The position numbers and the translations under genes are program-made. The notes under the pieces are model-generated. The model had not been told where the DNA came from, ran no database searches, and saw only the letters and a list, made by a program, of their open reading frames with translations. Positions 37,801 through 43,963 of a DNA stretch of 64,000 nucleotides are shown piece after piece; positions within the stretch are counted from its first letter, which is position 1, and each line of letters begins with the position of its first letter. The DNA is from Gluconobacter sp. Gdi (GTDB taxonomy: Bacteria > Pseudomonadota > Alphaproteobacteria > Acetobacterales > Acetobacteraceae), in assembly GCF_014132155.1 (NCBI RefSeq), contig NZ_BLJQ01000005.1, forward strand, positions 186,001-250,000, written 5' to 3'.

Positions 37801-38167
37801 CAGCCCGAGTGCCTGCCAACGTGGAAGGAAGAATGCCAGCATTTTCCATTGCCTCCCACACGACTTCCAGAAGAAGCCTTTGTTGAGGGTCCATGAGGGC
37901 GGCTTCACGCGGCGAAATACCGAAGAACAGCGGATCCATTTCATCAATCTTCTGGTCAATGAAGGAACCGCGCCGCATGTAAGTCTTGTTTGGGGTTTCG
38001 TATTCAGGATCGTAAAAGCGCTTGATACCCCACCGATCGGCGGGAATGTCGGATGTGGCATCACCTTGTTCACACAGAAAGCGCCAGAGAGCTTGGGTTG
38101 TTTCAATTCCTCCCGGAAGGCGACATCCGATCCCTACGACTGCCACTTCATTTCCGTAATCGACCAT
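31814..38167 (-). CDS. Type I polyketide synthase, KS-AT-DH-ER-KR-ACP, fully reducing
   Basis: 2117 residues. Domains in order: ketosynthase (about 5-430; C181 in DTACSSS, EAHGTGT near 316, NLGHLEAAAG near 356), acyltransferase (about 545-850; GHSVGEVAA near 637, VPYHSILM near 740), dehydratase (about 905-1190; LPDHKVDG near 935, PAAGY), structural KR half (about 1200-1420), zinc-free enoyl reductase (about 1440-1740; SGTGGVGLAAIQLA near 1555), ketoreductase (YLVTGGLSGFG near 1755, QSAYIAAN near 1906) and carrier protein (LGIDSLAGVEL near 2066). All catalytic motifs appear intact, so each cycle would give a saturated chain. There is no methyltransferase, thioesterase or reductase release domain, so product release needs another protein. 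Probably iterative. Confidence 0.95.
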   Translation of the reverse strand: MVDYGNEVAVVGIGCRLPGGIETTQALWRFLCEQGDATSDIPADRWGIKRFYDPEYETPNKTYMRRGSFIDQKIDEMDPLFFGISPREAALMDPQQRLLLEVVWEAMENAGILPSTLAGTRAGVFIGTFSLDWLVACGSPLNRNLITDHFAATAASATMLAARISHNLGLQGPCMSIDTACSSSLVAIHQARTSLLNGESDVVVAGGVNMMLAPPASITMSKGHFLAADGRCKSFSADADGYGRGEGAGIVLLKRLADAKRDGDVIHGVIVGTGVNQDGRTLSLTMPSEDAQRALIEEVAQKAHVDLATIGYVEAHGTGTPVGDPIEARALGTAIGHKRAPESPLIIGSIKANLGHLEAAAGVTGLIKALLCLRHGSIPPQTNLTQVNPTIPFADLNLQVAQDTMTPLTAEAGTVYAGVNSFGYGGTNAVALLRSLTVEDQPIHPMAEVVRLPSGRFLLPVNALVDASLKNLARSYADLLASSSAPSIADVCFSAATYRTRLPMQAVVSGQDREELIAGLKALSEGQSSSAVTLGRRRNGEMQQPVFVFSGMGSQWKGMGQSILRQMPEPISRSIQQIDSLFSELAGWSILDEILKPAEHSRIDETVVAQPAIFMVQVVLAELFRFHGVTPAAIVGHSVGEVAASYIAGALSLEDAVTVIFHRSQQQARLAGRGTMLAVGISGKEAAEKLLPGYEDRVSVAALNSAKSSTLAGEENALRELATRCDQDETFNRLLRVEVPYHSILMEEIRQDLLSPLGMLSPQNPSIPLYSTVTGTRWAEDALHDAEYWYGNARKPVLFHDAIQNLMADGHRVFLEIGAHPVLGGLIRETAQQVDGEVSIIASLSRKDPEDTAIARSIAKLYMAAVPLDWSLLTGGHRTDLPHYAWSRSRFWSETEMSRRDRLDGTVHPVLGIPVSASRPGWLADINRNYMPWLPDHKVDGICLFPAAGYIEGGLALHRQIERSDAAILEDLEIGQALLLDSLTPPVVEWAFDEETRVLTVSSSHGEDGEEEWIQHAKLRVLANEPWAADPVAPDSLQDNLQHYIPPETFYARLAEHGFSYGPAFQTIKELKAGEGIAYARLELSEAQSIAEYFLHPALLDGAFQALIGAGYSAAEERVFVPTGARQVVYRGGQHKVLLAHAALTRRSETGIEGDIRLFTEQGEPVAEILGFKARAIRKLTATNMGSDNVRRFYRPAWVQTELLPHFAEPLTALALGRDSSLLEKFSQISAAQGIMVDTLKIDGLDQTELAGALSQTTDAILYLCSSNEGETGQQGIAEILRLVQAVKISEDSETAPRCLIVTRGAVSVEALQSDDLDTGQAAIRGFARGIASERPDLALRIVDIGRTVDEAVLQQLCAEIVQQDSEDDIVLRVGTRSVGRLTPSETKPDPVPTLYHTNETFDGKLVGVRLVSASNGSLDRLHHERFIAEPLQRGQVLFRTLAAALNFKDILKATGLIPQSVVDDTFHGESLGMEASAEVLAVGEGVTDFVPGERYLVSWPGCFASHFTADAESIFALPIEGLGSPLEAATLPVAFITAYYGLCRLAHLEKGETVLIHSGTGGVGLAAIQLAKRIGARIFATAGTLEKRQYLKDLGCEGVWDSRSLEFAEGIRDVTQGRGVDVVLNSLPGEGQTHSLSIVAPYGRFVEIGKKDIIEKRGLPLAPFNENLSFFSLDLDRMMLERPALMRSLLSDVAELSKMGAVQPLPLESFPAQDAAGAFRLLASAKHMGKVVIDYSNLDNLKASPLPRTQPQVGDGKTYLVTGGLSGFGWATAEWLIEQGARSLVLLGRRTPEETGISEQLLVHRAAGVQVHTIQVDVSHEEAMKDVFDELAFTSNLPPIKGIFHCAGMLDDALIYNLDEERISRVLEAKAKGAIILDRLVSGMSLDYFVLFSSVTTLLGNIGQSAYIAANAVLGAIAANRWKDGEAALAVDWGAIADVGMLSRNETAARALEAAGLKGMSARDALGHMREMLALELPEVACVEIDWKKWAQIVPGANALARFSLVRLADASNRATSERLATLSALPEDERLPYVVEQVKVLIAQTLHLEPTSIDDRARLSELGIDSLAGVELQTALRVEFGVEVSILVLARDESIRKMSQFLLNRVKIGQTAQLP

Positions 38168-38226
38168 CTAAAACCCGCTTTTCGTCTTCTATTCTGTGTA
38201 GAACGTAACTTATAAAATCTTGTTAT

Positions 38227-39678
38227 TCAGGACGGTTTGACCGCCTTCTGTAACGCCAGCCTATCCGGTTGCCCGCTCTCCGTTCGTGGAAGAGCATCGA
38301 TCCAGACGGCAGTCACATCTGGCAGATTAGGGAAAACATTCCTCATCCACTTTGAAAGAACTTCGAGATTGAAATCTTCTGCGGTCACAAGAGCGACCCA
38401 GGGAGCAGGCAGCCCTTGAGCATCAGGTACGACAAACATCGCACCGTCTTTCACGCCGGGACACTCAAGAAGACGCGTATCCAGTCTATCCAGGTCAAAC
38501 TTGTCACCGCCAAAGCTTATCAGATCATCTGCACGCCCTCTAAGATGCAACGTTCCGTCTGCATCCAGAAACCCGCTATCGCCCGGATAAAACCAGCCTT
38601 CCCTGAATTGTTCGGCAGTAGCAGCTGGATCAAGATCGTACCCGTCTACAACTCCTGTTCCGCTGACACGAATGCAACCCACGACACCCGTCGGGACACG
38701 CCGATGCTGCTCATCCACAATCTCAAGACCAACCCACGGCAGCGGCTGACCCACCTCATCATCGGTGGACTGAGTATCCGTAGAGGCAATGGTCACAACG
38801 CCGCACTCATCCGCACCGTACACGACCTGCACATGCGGTGTGAGCGTCTGACGAATGGATGCACAGAGGGCTTTAGGCAGTTTTCCTCCAGCAACCGTTA
38901 GAAACAGATTGTCCAGCGGTTTCATACCGGGCGGAAGCCGAGAGAGTATTCCTTCGGCATGTCGTGGGGACACAACGGCTACAGTCGGGACATCCTGACT
39001 GAAGACAAGACCCAGTTCAGAACCGGTTACCATCTGAAGACGTGTTCCAGCCACAAGAGCCGACAGAATGATGAGGAATCCACTTGAAGTCTCTGCTCCA
39101 AGCGTTGGTAGGACACGCAATCCCTCAGGGCGGTGACTATGAGACAGGATATCCTGAAACAGGAGATGGTAGACGGCCGTTTCGACGTATCGCGATGTCA
39201 GGGCGATGCGGCGTGCATCCTGGCTCGTTCCACCAGCTACAGAGTAACGGACAACATCTTCAGGCTGTACCGCAATGGTTTCTACACAGTCTGAACCTGT
39301 CTGACAGACATGTTCGAACCATGCCTCATTCAGTACCAGAGATTGCTGGTCGAGCCCTTCAACGGGCTCATCAAGCAACACGATATCCGGTGACAGGATT
39401 TTCACAGAGCGGTGGAAATTTGCATCCACATATCCCGGCAGTGATGCCGAGGGTATTCCGAGACGGGACAGAGCGAGAATGAAAACCCAGTGTCTGTACG
39501 GATGTTCGCAACGAATAGCCACAACAGACGGGACAAGATCCCGAAGCTGAAACAGTGCGAAGGCCACTCGGCTAACATCCTGGGAAAGTTGACCGAAACT
39601 CGCTTCCCCCTCAAACCAGCTCATCGCAAGTGAGGCCGGCTGTCCGGCAGCATATTTCAGGGCCAGACGTTCAAACAT
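38227..39678 (-). CDS. AMP-binding (adenylate-forming) protein with altered catalytic motifs
   Basis: 483 residues, slightly short for the family. The fold is recognisable from VYGADECGVVTIAS (A5), GWFYPGDSGFLDADG (A7) and LRGRADDLISFGGDKFDL (A8). The phosphate-binding A3 loop reads YSVAGGTSQDARRIAL, poor in the usual threonine/glycine pattern and without the lysine. The A10 motif reads PRTESGQPDR, with glutamine in place of the catalytic lysine. Adenylation may therefore be weak or lost; thioesterification, chain release or a structural role are alternatives. First gene of the leftward set, 59 bases before the PKS. N-terminal part has SWFEGEASFGQLSQDV, typical of acyl-CoA synthetase-like proteins. 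Confidence 0.82.
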   Translation of the reverse strand: MFERLALKYAAGQPASLAMSWFEGEASFGQLSQDVSRVAFALFQLRDLVPSVVAIRCEHPYRHWVFILALSRLGIPSASLPGYVDANFHRSVKILSPDIVLLDEPVEGLDQQSLVLNEAWFEHVCQTGSDCVETIAVQPEDVVRYSVAGGTSQDARRIALTSRYVETAVYHLLFQDILSHSHRPEGLRVLPTLGAETSSGFLIILSALVAGTRLQMVTGSELGLVFSQDVPTVAVVSPRHAEGILSRLPPGMKPLDNLFLTVAGGKLPKALCASIRQTLTPHVQVVYGADECGVVTIASTDTQSTDDEVGQPLPWVGLEIVDEQHRRVPTGVVGCIRVSGTGVVDGYDLDPAATAEQFREGWFYPGDSGFLDADGTLHLRGRADDLISFGGDKFDLDRLDTRLLECPGVKDGAMFVVPDAQGLPAPWVALVTAEDFNLEVLSKWMRNVFPNLPDVTAVWIDALPRTESGQPDRLALQKAVKPS

Positions 39679-39729
39679 AGTGCGTCAACCTATTCCTCGG
39701 AACTCTATGAAAACCCTGCAACTAAAAAG

Positions 39730-39770
39730 AAGGAAGTGACGTGCGCCTTGAAAACGCACGTCACTTCCTT
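39730..39770. terminator. Perfect 16-base hairpin after the SLS-Hint gene
   Basis: AAGGAAGTGACGTGCG (39730-39745) and its exact complement at 39755-39770 flank a nine-base loop. On the leftward strand the stem is followed by TTCTTTTTAG; on the rightward strand by TTCG. It sits 26 bases after the Hint gene and about 50 bases before the AMP-ligase start, so it separates the two transcription units on paper. Confidence 0.85.
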
Positions 39771-39795
39771 TTCGTTCAAATATCCAAGTGGTTTT

Positions 39796-41976
39796 TCAAG
39801 ATGCAACGACGGCTACAGCGTCATTTTCATCATCAAGCACATATGGGCCTGCATTCTTCACTTCGATCGTCAGCACAGAGATCGAAAGATCCTGACGGGC
39901 TGGAAGGTTCAAAAGGGCATTGCCATTTGTCCAGCGGACGCCGCCTTCTTCACGGTTATTCCAACCAGACAGGTTGTCTTCCGTGACGTGTGCCGTAAGG
40001 CTCTTCTGACCATTGCCCGCCCAGAGACTGATGTTGCCAACCAAAACGCCAAGATAACGACGATCATCAACCATCGGACCGAAGACATCAGCCGGGCGAG
40101 ATGCACGGGAAACGATGTAAACTTCGTCAATACCGGCAGGAAGCATGAAAACGAAATCTCCGTTTTCTGCGCGACGTGCCGGATTAATCCGATGACCTGC
40201 AGAGGTTACAAGATGAAGATTGGCGTCTTCGGTCAGAACGACAGGCTTGCGCTGGTCTGGAAGAGACATTTCAACAGCACGCTCTTCAAGGGTGCGATAA
40301 ATCGGCTCAACCAGATCACGCGTTACCGCCAGCGGGGCTGCTGAATCGACACTCCATTCGCGGGTCGGACCACTGACAAGACGGACAATACCACCCTGCT
40401 GGCCAAACTCACGACGATTTCCTGTATCCAGATAGCTTTCGCTGAGCGCACCATTGGACCACAGAATGGAGTGGCTTTCCGTTTCAACGTGGAAGTATTC
40501 GTAGTTCGTCATTGTCAGATCGTAGAAGACGCTACGGCCATTGACGAGCATACGGGCTGGAACGAAACGCCCTTCGAAATACAGGCAGTGCTCGGGTGTA
40601 ACCACAAGGTCCTGATGAGGAACCCCAGGGGAAATCGCATCCTTGAGAATACGGACAGGATAGCCAGCCTGATCAACCGGCAGATCCGCCCGAACCTGCG
40701 CCGTTCGATGACCAACCCACGTCACAGGCTGAACGACTTCGCGGCCGGCAACATACGTCAGCACGCGATCACCGATTTTGAGCTCTTCGACAACCTTCTC
40801 CCCGCTCTCTGTGCGGATCAGCGTACCTGCACAGAAGCAGACGAAAGTTGCAATGGTGCTGCCATCAACAGGGTCACGACCCAGCACGAAGTAATCGGTG
40901 CTCTTGAATGCTCCACCAAACGTCGTCTGCCAGGTGCTGCCACCTTCGGAAATCGTGAGAGTATTGCCATCCAGTTTGACTGTGCCGCCCGACACATAGG
41001 ACAGCGTATCAACATCGATGACAGCGCCCTGAACCACCTGCGTTCCGGCAAGAACAGCACCAGCCGCAACCGTAAGCGAACCACCAGAAGAAACAGTAAC
41101 ATTGAGGGATGTTGCGCCAGAGGCAACAATCTCATTGCCACCCTGCAGAACAGTTCCGCCCGAAACCGTCCCACCAGACAGCACACTCTCGGTACCGCCG
41201 GAAGATACAGTGACGTTAGAAGCCGCTGCCCCGCTGGAAACGGTCAGTTTTCCTCCAGCAGCAACAACAGCGCCTCGGAGAACGGCTGCAGCATTCAGAA
41301 GGACATTACCACCCGAAACGGTTGTTGCGCTGACGATCGCGCCACTGCTGGCTACCGTCGTTCCACCGGAACCTACAACCGTCCCGGTCGTCACAGCACC
41401 GGTATAAAGATTCTGAACACCACCGCTGTTGACGGTATCGCTAATCGTCAGGCCACCCGCAGAAACGTACTGCGTCCCCTGGATCAGGGATCCCTTGTCC
41501 GTACCGCCGCTCGTGAGGGTTTCGGTAGCACCCGTATGAACGACGCCGCCCGAGACGAAGCCAGCTCCACTCAGATCTGTCAGCCCCTTGGACGTCAGGA
41601 TCGCAGAAGCAGAGGCGTTGAGGGACTGATCTCCGACCAGCAACCCGCCGCCGGAGGCTATGTTGTAATTGTTAATTGTTCCACCGTTGAAAGCCAGCGC
41701 CGCAGCTGAATTTCCAACAGTTACTCCACTAATAATACCGCCAGATGCAAGAACAGCACCAGCAGACGTCGCAGACAAATTCGTCCCGACATCACCAGAC
41801 TGAGCTATAATAGCGCCATATTGAGCAGCCGTAGCGCCCGATAGCGTATTATTTATTAGAAAATACGATTCATTTATAGTTACATTTCCAGAAGCATCCG
41901 TTGAGGTGGAACCTGATATTGTTCCTCCATTACCAACATAGACACTTCTATGAGTGTAGCTCGTTCCGCCAGCCAT
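39796..41976 (-). CDS. Strand-loop-strand repeat protein fused to a Hint (hedgehog/intein) domain
   Basis: 726 residues from ATG 41976, which has GGAGGA seven bases upstream; an earlier in-frame ATG at 41991 lacks this. Residues ~20-330 are glycine/serine/threonine-rich beta repeats of the autotransporter passenger type (NVTVSSGGTESVLSGGTVSG, NVTVSSGGSLTVAAGAVLAG), the known targets of protein heptosyltransferases. A Hint domain begins at C380 (CFCAGTLIRTESGE) and runs to about 520 (TPEHCLYFEGRFVPARM, ESHSILWSNGALSESYLD). A conserved ~200-residue C-terminal module follows, shared with the protein at 49402-51333. There is no signal peptide and no beta-barrel, so export must use another route. 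The intein-type terminal His-Asn is absent, so cleavage rather than splicing is expected. Confidence 0.88.
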   Translation of the reverse strand: MAGGTSYTHRSVYVGNGGTISGSTSTDASGNVTINESYFLINNTLSGATAAQYGAIIAQSGDVGTNLSATSAGAVLASGGIISGVTVGNSAAALAFNGGTINNYNIASGGGLLVGDQSLNASASAILTSKGLTDLSGAGFVSGGVVHTGATETLTSGGTDKGSLIQGTQYVSAGGLTISDTVNSGGVQNLYTGAVTTGTVVGSGGTTVASSGAIVSATTVSGGNVLLNAAAVLRGAVVAAGGKLTVSSGAAASNVTVSSGGTESVLSGGTVSGGTVLQGGNEIVASGATSLNVTVSSGGSLTVAAGAVLAGTQVVQGAVIDVDTLSYVSGGTVKLDGNTLTISEGGSTWQTTFGGAFKSTDYFVLGRDPVDGSTIATFVCFCAGTLIRTESGEKVVEELKIGDRVLTYVAGREVVQPVTWVGHRTAQVRADLPVDQAGYPVRILKDAISPGVPHQDLVVTPEHCLYFEGRFVPARMLVNGRSVFYDLTMTNYEYFHVETESHSILWSNGALSESYLDTGNRREFGQQGGIVRLVSGPTREWSVDSAAPLAVTRDLVEPIYRTLEERAVEMSLPDQRKPVVLTEDANLHLVTSAGHRINPARRAENGDFVFMLPAGIDEVYIVSRASRPADVFGPMVDDRRYLGVLVGNISLWAGNGQKSLTAHVTEDNLSGWNNREEGGVRWTNGNALLNLPARQDLSISVLTIEVKNAGPYVLDDENDAVAVVAS
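40990..41910 (-). repeat. Array of strand-loop-strand (AIDA/TibA-type) repeats in the Hint protein
   Basis: Roughly 19-residue units built on the pattern V-S-S-G-G-x-(x)-V-x-S-G-G-x-x-x-G-x-x-V recur through about 300 residues, most regular between codons 190 and 320. This is the heptosyltransferase target repeat. Units are divergent at DNA level, so this is not a recent tandem duplication. Confidence 0.8.
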
Positions 41977-42393
41977 GCCTAATTCCTCCATCTCTAGAAG
42001 AGTTAAGCATTTATTAACGAATTATATATTGTTAATCCGTGCTCAGCGCCGGAATCGAACATAGAAGATATTGTTAATTTTAATCAATGCCCATGTTGAT
42101 ATAAAAAAAAACTCAATAACTATGAATTAACGATAAACCTAAATTTCTGCTGTTTTCCGTCGTAAACTACTCGTTATCTAAGCTCTATATTCCATAATAC
42201 CCCCAAAAAATCATTACTTTTTGCTCTACATCAATTCAGAGTCTTGTGGTCACACTAATTTTGGACACCTCAAGTCCTGATTTACTTTCCTAGAACGCAA
42301 AGGATTTCAATCCGGCTTTAAGATCGGAATATCGATGCCCCGAGGTGCCACGAATGCCATCAGAACGGCATCTACGATCTCCCAGCAATCAGG
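41977..42393. other. AT-rich intergenic region upstream of the SLS-Hint gene
   Basis: 417 bases between two leftward genes. The part 41990-42240 is strongly AT-rich and carries the Hint gene promoter region, with several TATAAT-like stretches but no dyad that stands out. The part 42250-42393 returns to normal composition and reads on the leftward strand as a short open stretch (DCWEIVDAVLMAFVAPRGID), for which I recognise no family; it could be a gene remnant. Confidence 0.5.
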
Positions 42394-43425
42394 TCAGTCG
42401 TGACGCTTCGCTTTCCGCGCTTCTCGATTAAGACGGAGTTGCTCCCGCCGCTCCGCTCTCCGTCCGGCCGGGTTTTTCTGCTGCTGAACTGCAATTTCAC
42501 GTGTCATCTTTAGCCAGTTATTCCAGCGGCGCTCATCAAGCCTTCCGTCTTCACATGCCTCTCGAACTGCACAGCCTGGCTCGCCTTCATGTTGGCAATT
42601 GCGGAAACGACACTGTTGCGCCAGCTCTTCAATCTCAGCAGCAAAGTCTCCGAACGCAGCAGCGAGGCCTTCCGTTGCATTAACCATCCCCAGTTCACGC
42701 ATTCCAGGCGTGTCGATCAGAAGGCCACCTGACGGGAGACTGACCATCTCCCTATGAGTCGTTGTGTGCCTGCCCTGCCCGTCATACTCAGATACCGCTC
42801 CCGTGGCGGCATAATCAGTTTTCAGCAAAGCATTCAGCAGCGTCGACTTTCCTGCACCCGAACTCCCCACCATGACACCGGTGCGCTGCCCATCAAGATA
42901 CGCAGCAATTTCCTCAAGGCCCTGCCCTTGAACAGAAGATACAATCCTGAGATCAACCTCAGGCGCACAGGCCTGCACTTCAGCCGCAACCTGCTCCACA
43001 TCCTCACACAAATCAGCTTTTGTGAGAACAATGACGGGCTTTGCGCCACTTTCTCTTGTCAGCGCCAGATAGCGTTCAAGACGGGAAAGATTGAAGTCCG
43101 CCCCCGTCGTCATCACAAGAAAGGCCACGTCAATATTGGCAGCAATCACTTGCGACTGGGTGCGTTTGCCAACTTCTTTGCGGACAAAGCAGGATGTGCG
43201 CGACAAAACAGCTTGAATGGTGCCGCGTCTCTCATAAAATCTCGGCTGGCAAACCACCCAATCTCCAATCGCAGGCCGATCCAATGGATCCGAAGTATGC
43301 AGGAGCCTCCCTGCTGTGTCAGCCTGGATCAGTCCGCTCTCGGTAATAACCCCAAGAAGGCCACGCTGCTGCGCCACGACACGACCGAGGATCAGGTCAC
43401 TTCCAGAATAAGGCTGGAAGGCCAA
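42394..43425 (-). CDS. rsgA: Ribosome small-subunit-dependent GTPase A (RsgA)
   Basis: 343 residues as read from a TTG at 43425. It is a circularly permuted GTPase that helps mature the 30S subunit. Motifs appear in the permuted order: VLTKADL (G4), then GSSGAGKSTLLNALL (G1), then DTPGMRELG (G3), with an N-terminal OB fold and a C-terminal zinc knuckle CRFRNCQHEGEPGC. Upstream of the TTG the frame stays open and encodes LASYGWNAETA, which resembles the conserved RsgA N-terminus, but no ATG, GTG or TTG lies there before the in-frame stop at 43507-43509. A CTG at 43467 with AAGAGA upstream is the best candidate for the true start. Confidence 0.93.
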   Translation of the reverse strand: MAFQPYSGSDLILGRVVAQQRGLLGVITESGLIQADTAGRLLHTSDPLDRPAIGDWVVCQPRFYERRGTIQAVLSRTSCFVRKEVGKRTQSQVIAANIDVAFLVMTTGADFNLSRLERYLALTRESGAKPVIVLTKADLCEDVEQVAAEVQACAPEVDLRIVSSVQGQGLEEIAAYLDGQRTGVMVGSSGAGKSTLLNALLKTDYAATGAVSEYDGQGRHTTTHREMVSLPSGGLLIDTPGMRELGMVNATEGLAAAFGDFAAEIEELAQQCRFRNCQHEGEPGCAVREACEDGRLDERRWNNWLKMTREIAVQQQKNPAGRRAERREQLRLNREARKAKRHD

Positions 43426-43467
43426 CGCCGTTTCAGCATTCCAGCCATAAGATGCCAGTATAGTCAG

Positions 43468-43963
43468 GGATGTTCTCTTTCGTTCACACTTGGGTCTCTT
43501 CCCGCTTTATTAGCACTATCCCGAGGTTTTCACATGCTTCTTATCAGCAATAAAACCGTGATGCATAAGAAGCGCATCACTCCTCTCTCCGAGAATAGCG
43601 CTCTCCCTACCGAAAACCATTTACCCTGCATGCACCCTGTCGGAAGTCCGAACGGTGACGGCACTTGCGCTTGGCATCTCAACGAAGCAGAGTTTTTGAA
43701 ACTCACCACATTATAGAATAAAACATTATTGAAACTTAAAAAAATACAGAGAACCAAGTTACTAATTATTTTTATTTCGTTTCTTAATGCGTCACCAAAG
43801 AAAATAATTTGAAATCTTGAAACACAAAATACTGTTTTATTTTTAAAAATAAAACAGGTTACGATTTCGTTATGGATATTGATCGGCAATGCCACTCAAT
43901 CGAGGTCCATGAAAAGATCACTCCAGGAAACGACCTGGTGCCACATAAAAGGAAATCCATGTG
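43468..43963. other. Intergenic control region between rsgA and the TonB receptor gene
   Basis: About 500 bases holding the divergent promoters. The part 43720-43860 is AT-rich and contains a perfect 26-base palindrome. Around 43923-43938 CCAGG and CCTGG form a small dyad near the receptor start. A 71-residue open frame on the rightward strand has no features of a gene. Confidence 0.5.
43832..43857. promoter_or_regulatory. Perfect 26-base palindrome upstream of the TonB receptor gene
   Basis: CTGTTTTATTTTT is followed immediately by its exact complement AAAAATAAAACAG, with no spacer, 106 bases before the receptor ATG. A spacerless AT-rich dyad of this length suits binding by a dimeric repressor (Fur-like or other) better than an RNA hairpin, since a real loop could only form by opening the centre. 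Confidence 0.6.

Noticed and set aside
40471-41709. 412-codon open frame opposite the SLS-Hint gene
   Set aside because: Arises from the repetitive Gly/Ser/Thr codons of the other strand; low-complexity Asn/Arg-rich product.
39796-41976. Reading the Hint domain as a splicing intein
   Set aside because: The C-terminal His-Asn and the following Cys/Ser/Thr needed for splicing are absent; the domain ends ESYLDTGN and continues into a conserved module, so only cleavage is expected.
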